In this document: piece after piece, positions 12,955-13,169 of the stretch
Layout: each line of letters starts with the position of its first letter
Position numbering within the stretch: position 1 is the first letter of the stretch
Origin: an uncultured Eubacteriales bacterium
Lineage (GTDB): Bacteria > Bacillota > Clostridia > Oscillospirales > Acutalibacteraceae
Assembly: GCA_900319615.1 (NCBI GenBank)
Contig: ONPE01000089.1
Location: 1 to 13,169 of the forward strand
DNA: 13,169 nt
Reading direction: 5' to 3'
Made by a program: the position numbers and the translations under genes
Notes under the pieces: model-generated
Databases searched by the model: none
What the model saw: only the letters and a program-made list of their open reading frames with translations
Told to the model about the DNA's origin: nothing

Positions 12955-12995
12955 TTGTGGGATTGCCACGGCTCCTTAAGGAGCCTCGCAATGAC
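12955..12995 (-). repeat. Hairpin repeat, copy 3 (inverted)
   Basis: Read on the minus strand: GTC, ATTGC-GA-GGCTCC, loop TTAA, GGAGCC-GTG-GCAAT, CCCACAA. The centre is a perfect 16-base palindrome (12970-12985). It lies 15 bases after the GIY-YIG stop and in the opposite orientation to copies 1 and 2, so that the CCCACAA ends all face the nuclease gene. Confidence 0.88.
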
Positions 12996-13019
12996 CGCAT
13001 GAGGAAAAGAGGAGTTCCT

Positions 13020-13169
13020 ATGATAAACAACTACGAAAGCCCGTTTTCGGCGCGATATGCGTCGCAGTATATGACCTCTCTGTTCTCGGCACAGACACGT
13101 ATCGAGACCTGGCGCAGGCTCTGGGTGGAGCTCGCGCGTGCAGAGAGCGACCTCGGCCTGCCGATAACC
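13020..13169 (+). CDS. purB: PurB, adenylosuccinate lyase, N-terminal part only
   Basis: The first 50 codons, open to the window end. PurB removes fumarate from adenylosuccinate (to AMP) and from SAICAR in purine synthesis. The start YESPFSARYASQYM followed by LFSAQTRIETWRRLWVELA and AESDLGLPIT is the typical opening of the family. AGAGGAG stands about 6 bases before the ATG. Its place after purA makes an AMP-branch operon, now separated by the nuclease gene and its repeats. The hairpin of copy 3 lies directly upstream, so purB expression may depend on read-through of it. No separate promoter is evident. Confidence 0.88.
   Translation, partial: MINNYESPFSARYASQYMTSLFSAQTRIETWRRLWVELARAESDLGLPIT

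Overview
The window looks like the chromosome of an anaerobic, spore-forming Clostridia bacterium of the Ruminococcus/Oscillospiraceae type. This rests on three things: a complete Rnf complex in the clostridial order C-D-G-E-A-B, a SpoVAE sporulation protein, and a secreted protein ending in a dockerin after a long PTQA linker, as in cellulosome- or amylosome-forming ruminococci. The species is an inference.

Layout. At the extreme left, bases 27-1 (minus) hold the first nine codons of a secreted or membrane protein gene with its own promoter. Bases 149-5150 (minus) hold the six overlapping rnf genes, transcribed leftward from a promoter near 5290. Their product is a membrane ferredoxin:NAD+ oxidoreductase that couples electron transfer to ion pumping. 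spoVAE (plus) diverges from rnfC. It converges on a small 2-TM potassium channel gene (minus) at a hairpin terminator. A CLC-type chloride channel gene (plus) diverges from the channel gene and runs by an ATGA overlap into rimM and trmD (16S rRNA maturation and tRNA m1G37 methylation). A monocistronic HPr gene follows, with a near-consensus promoter and a strong terminator. Bases 9277-9652 are gene-free and contain an imperfect 75-bp tandem repeat. A dockerin protein gene (minus) then diverges from purA (plus), and purB begins at the right edge. Between purA and purB sits a small AT-rich GIY-YIG nuclease gene framed by three copies of a hairpin repeat.

Two points deserve most attention. First, the GIY-YIG gene with its repeats resembles a small nuclease-plus-palindrome unit lodged in a purine operon. 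The repeat copies keep their stem pairing through compensatory changes, and the outer copies face each other. Second, three genes (rnfA, the CLC gene and the dockerin gene) each look exactly one base short. In rnfA the missing base fuses it in frame to rnfB. One shared cause, either sequence error or real gene decay, is more economical than three separate biological stories, so the apparent RnfA-RnfB fusion should be treated with caution.

Everything here comes from reading the sequence. No database search, folding program or codon statistics were run.
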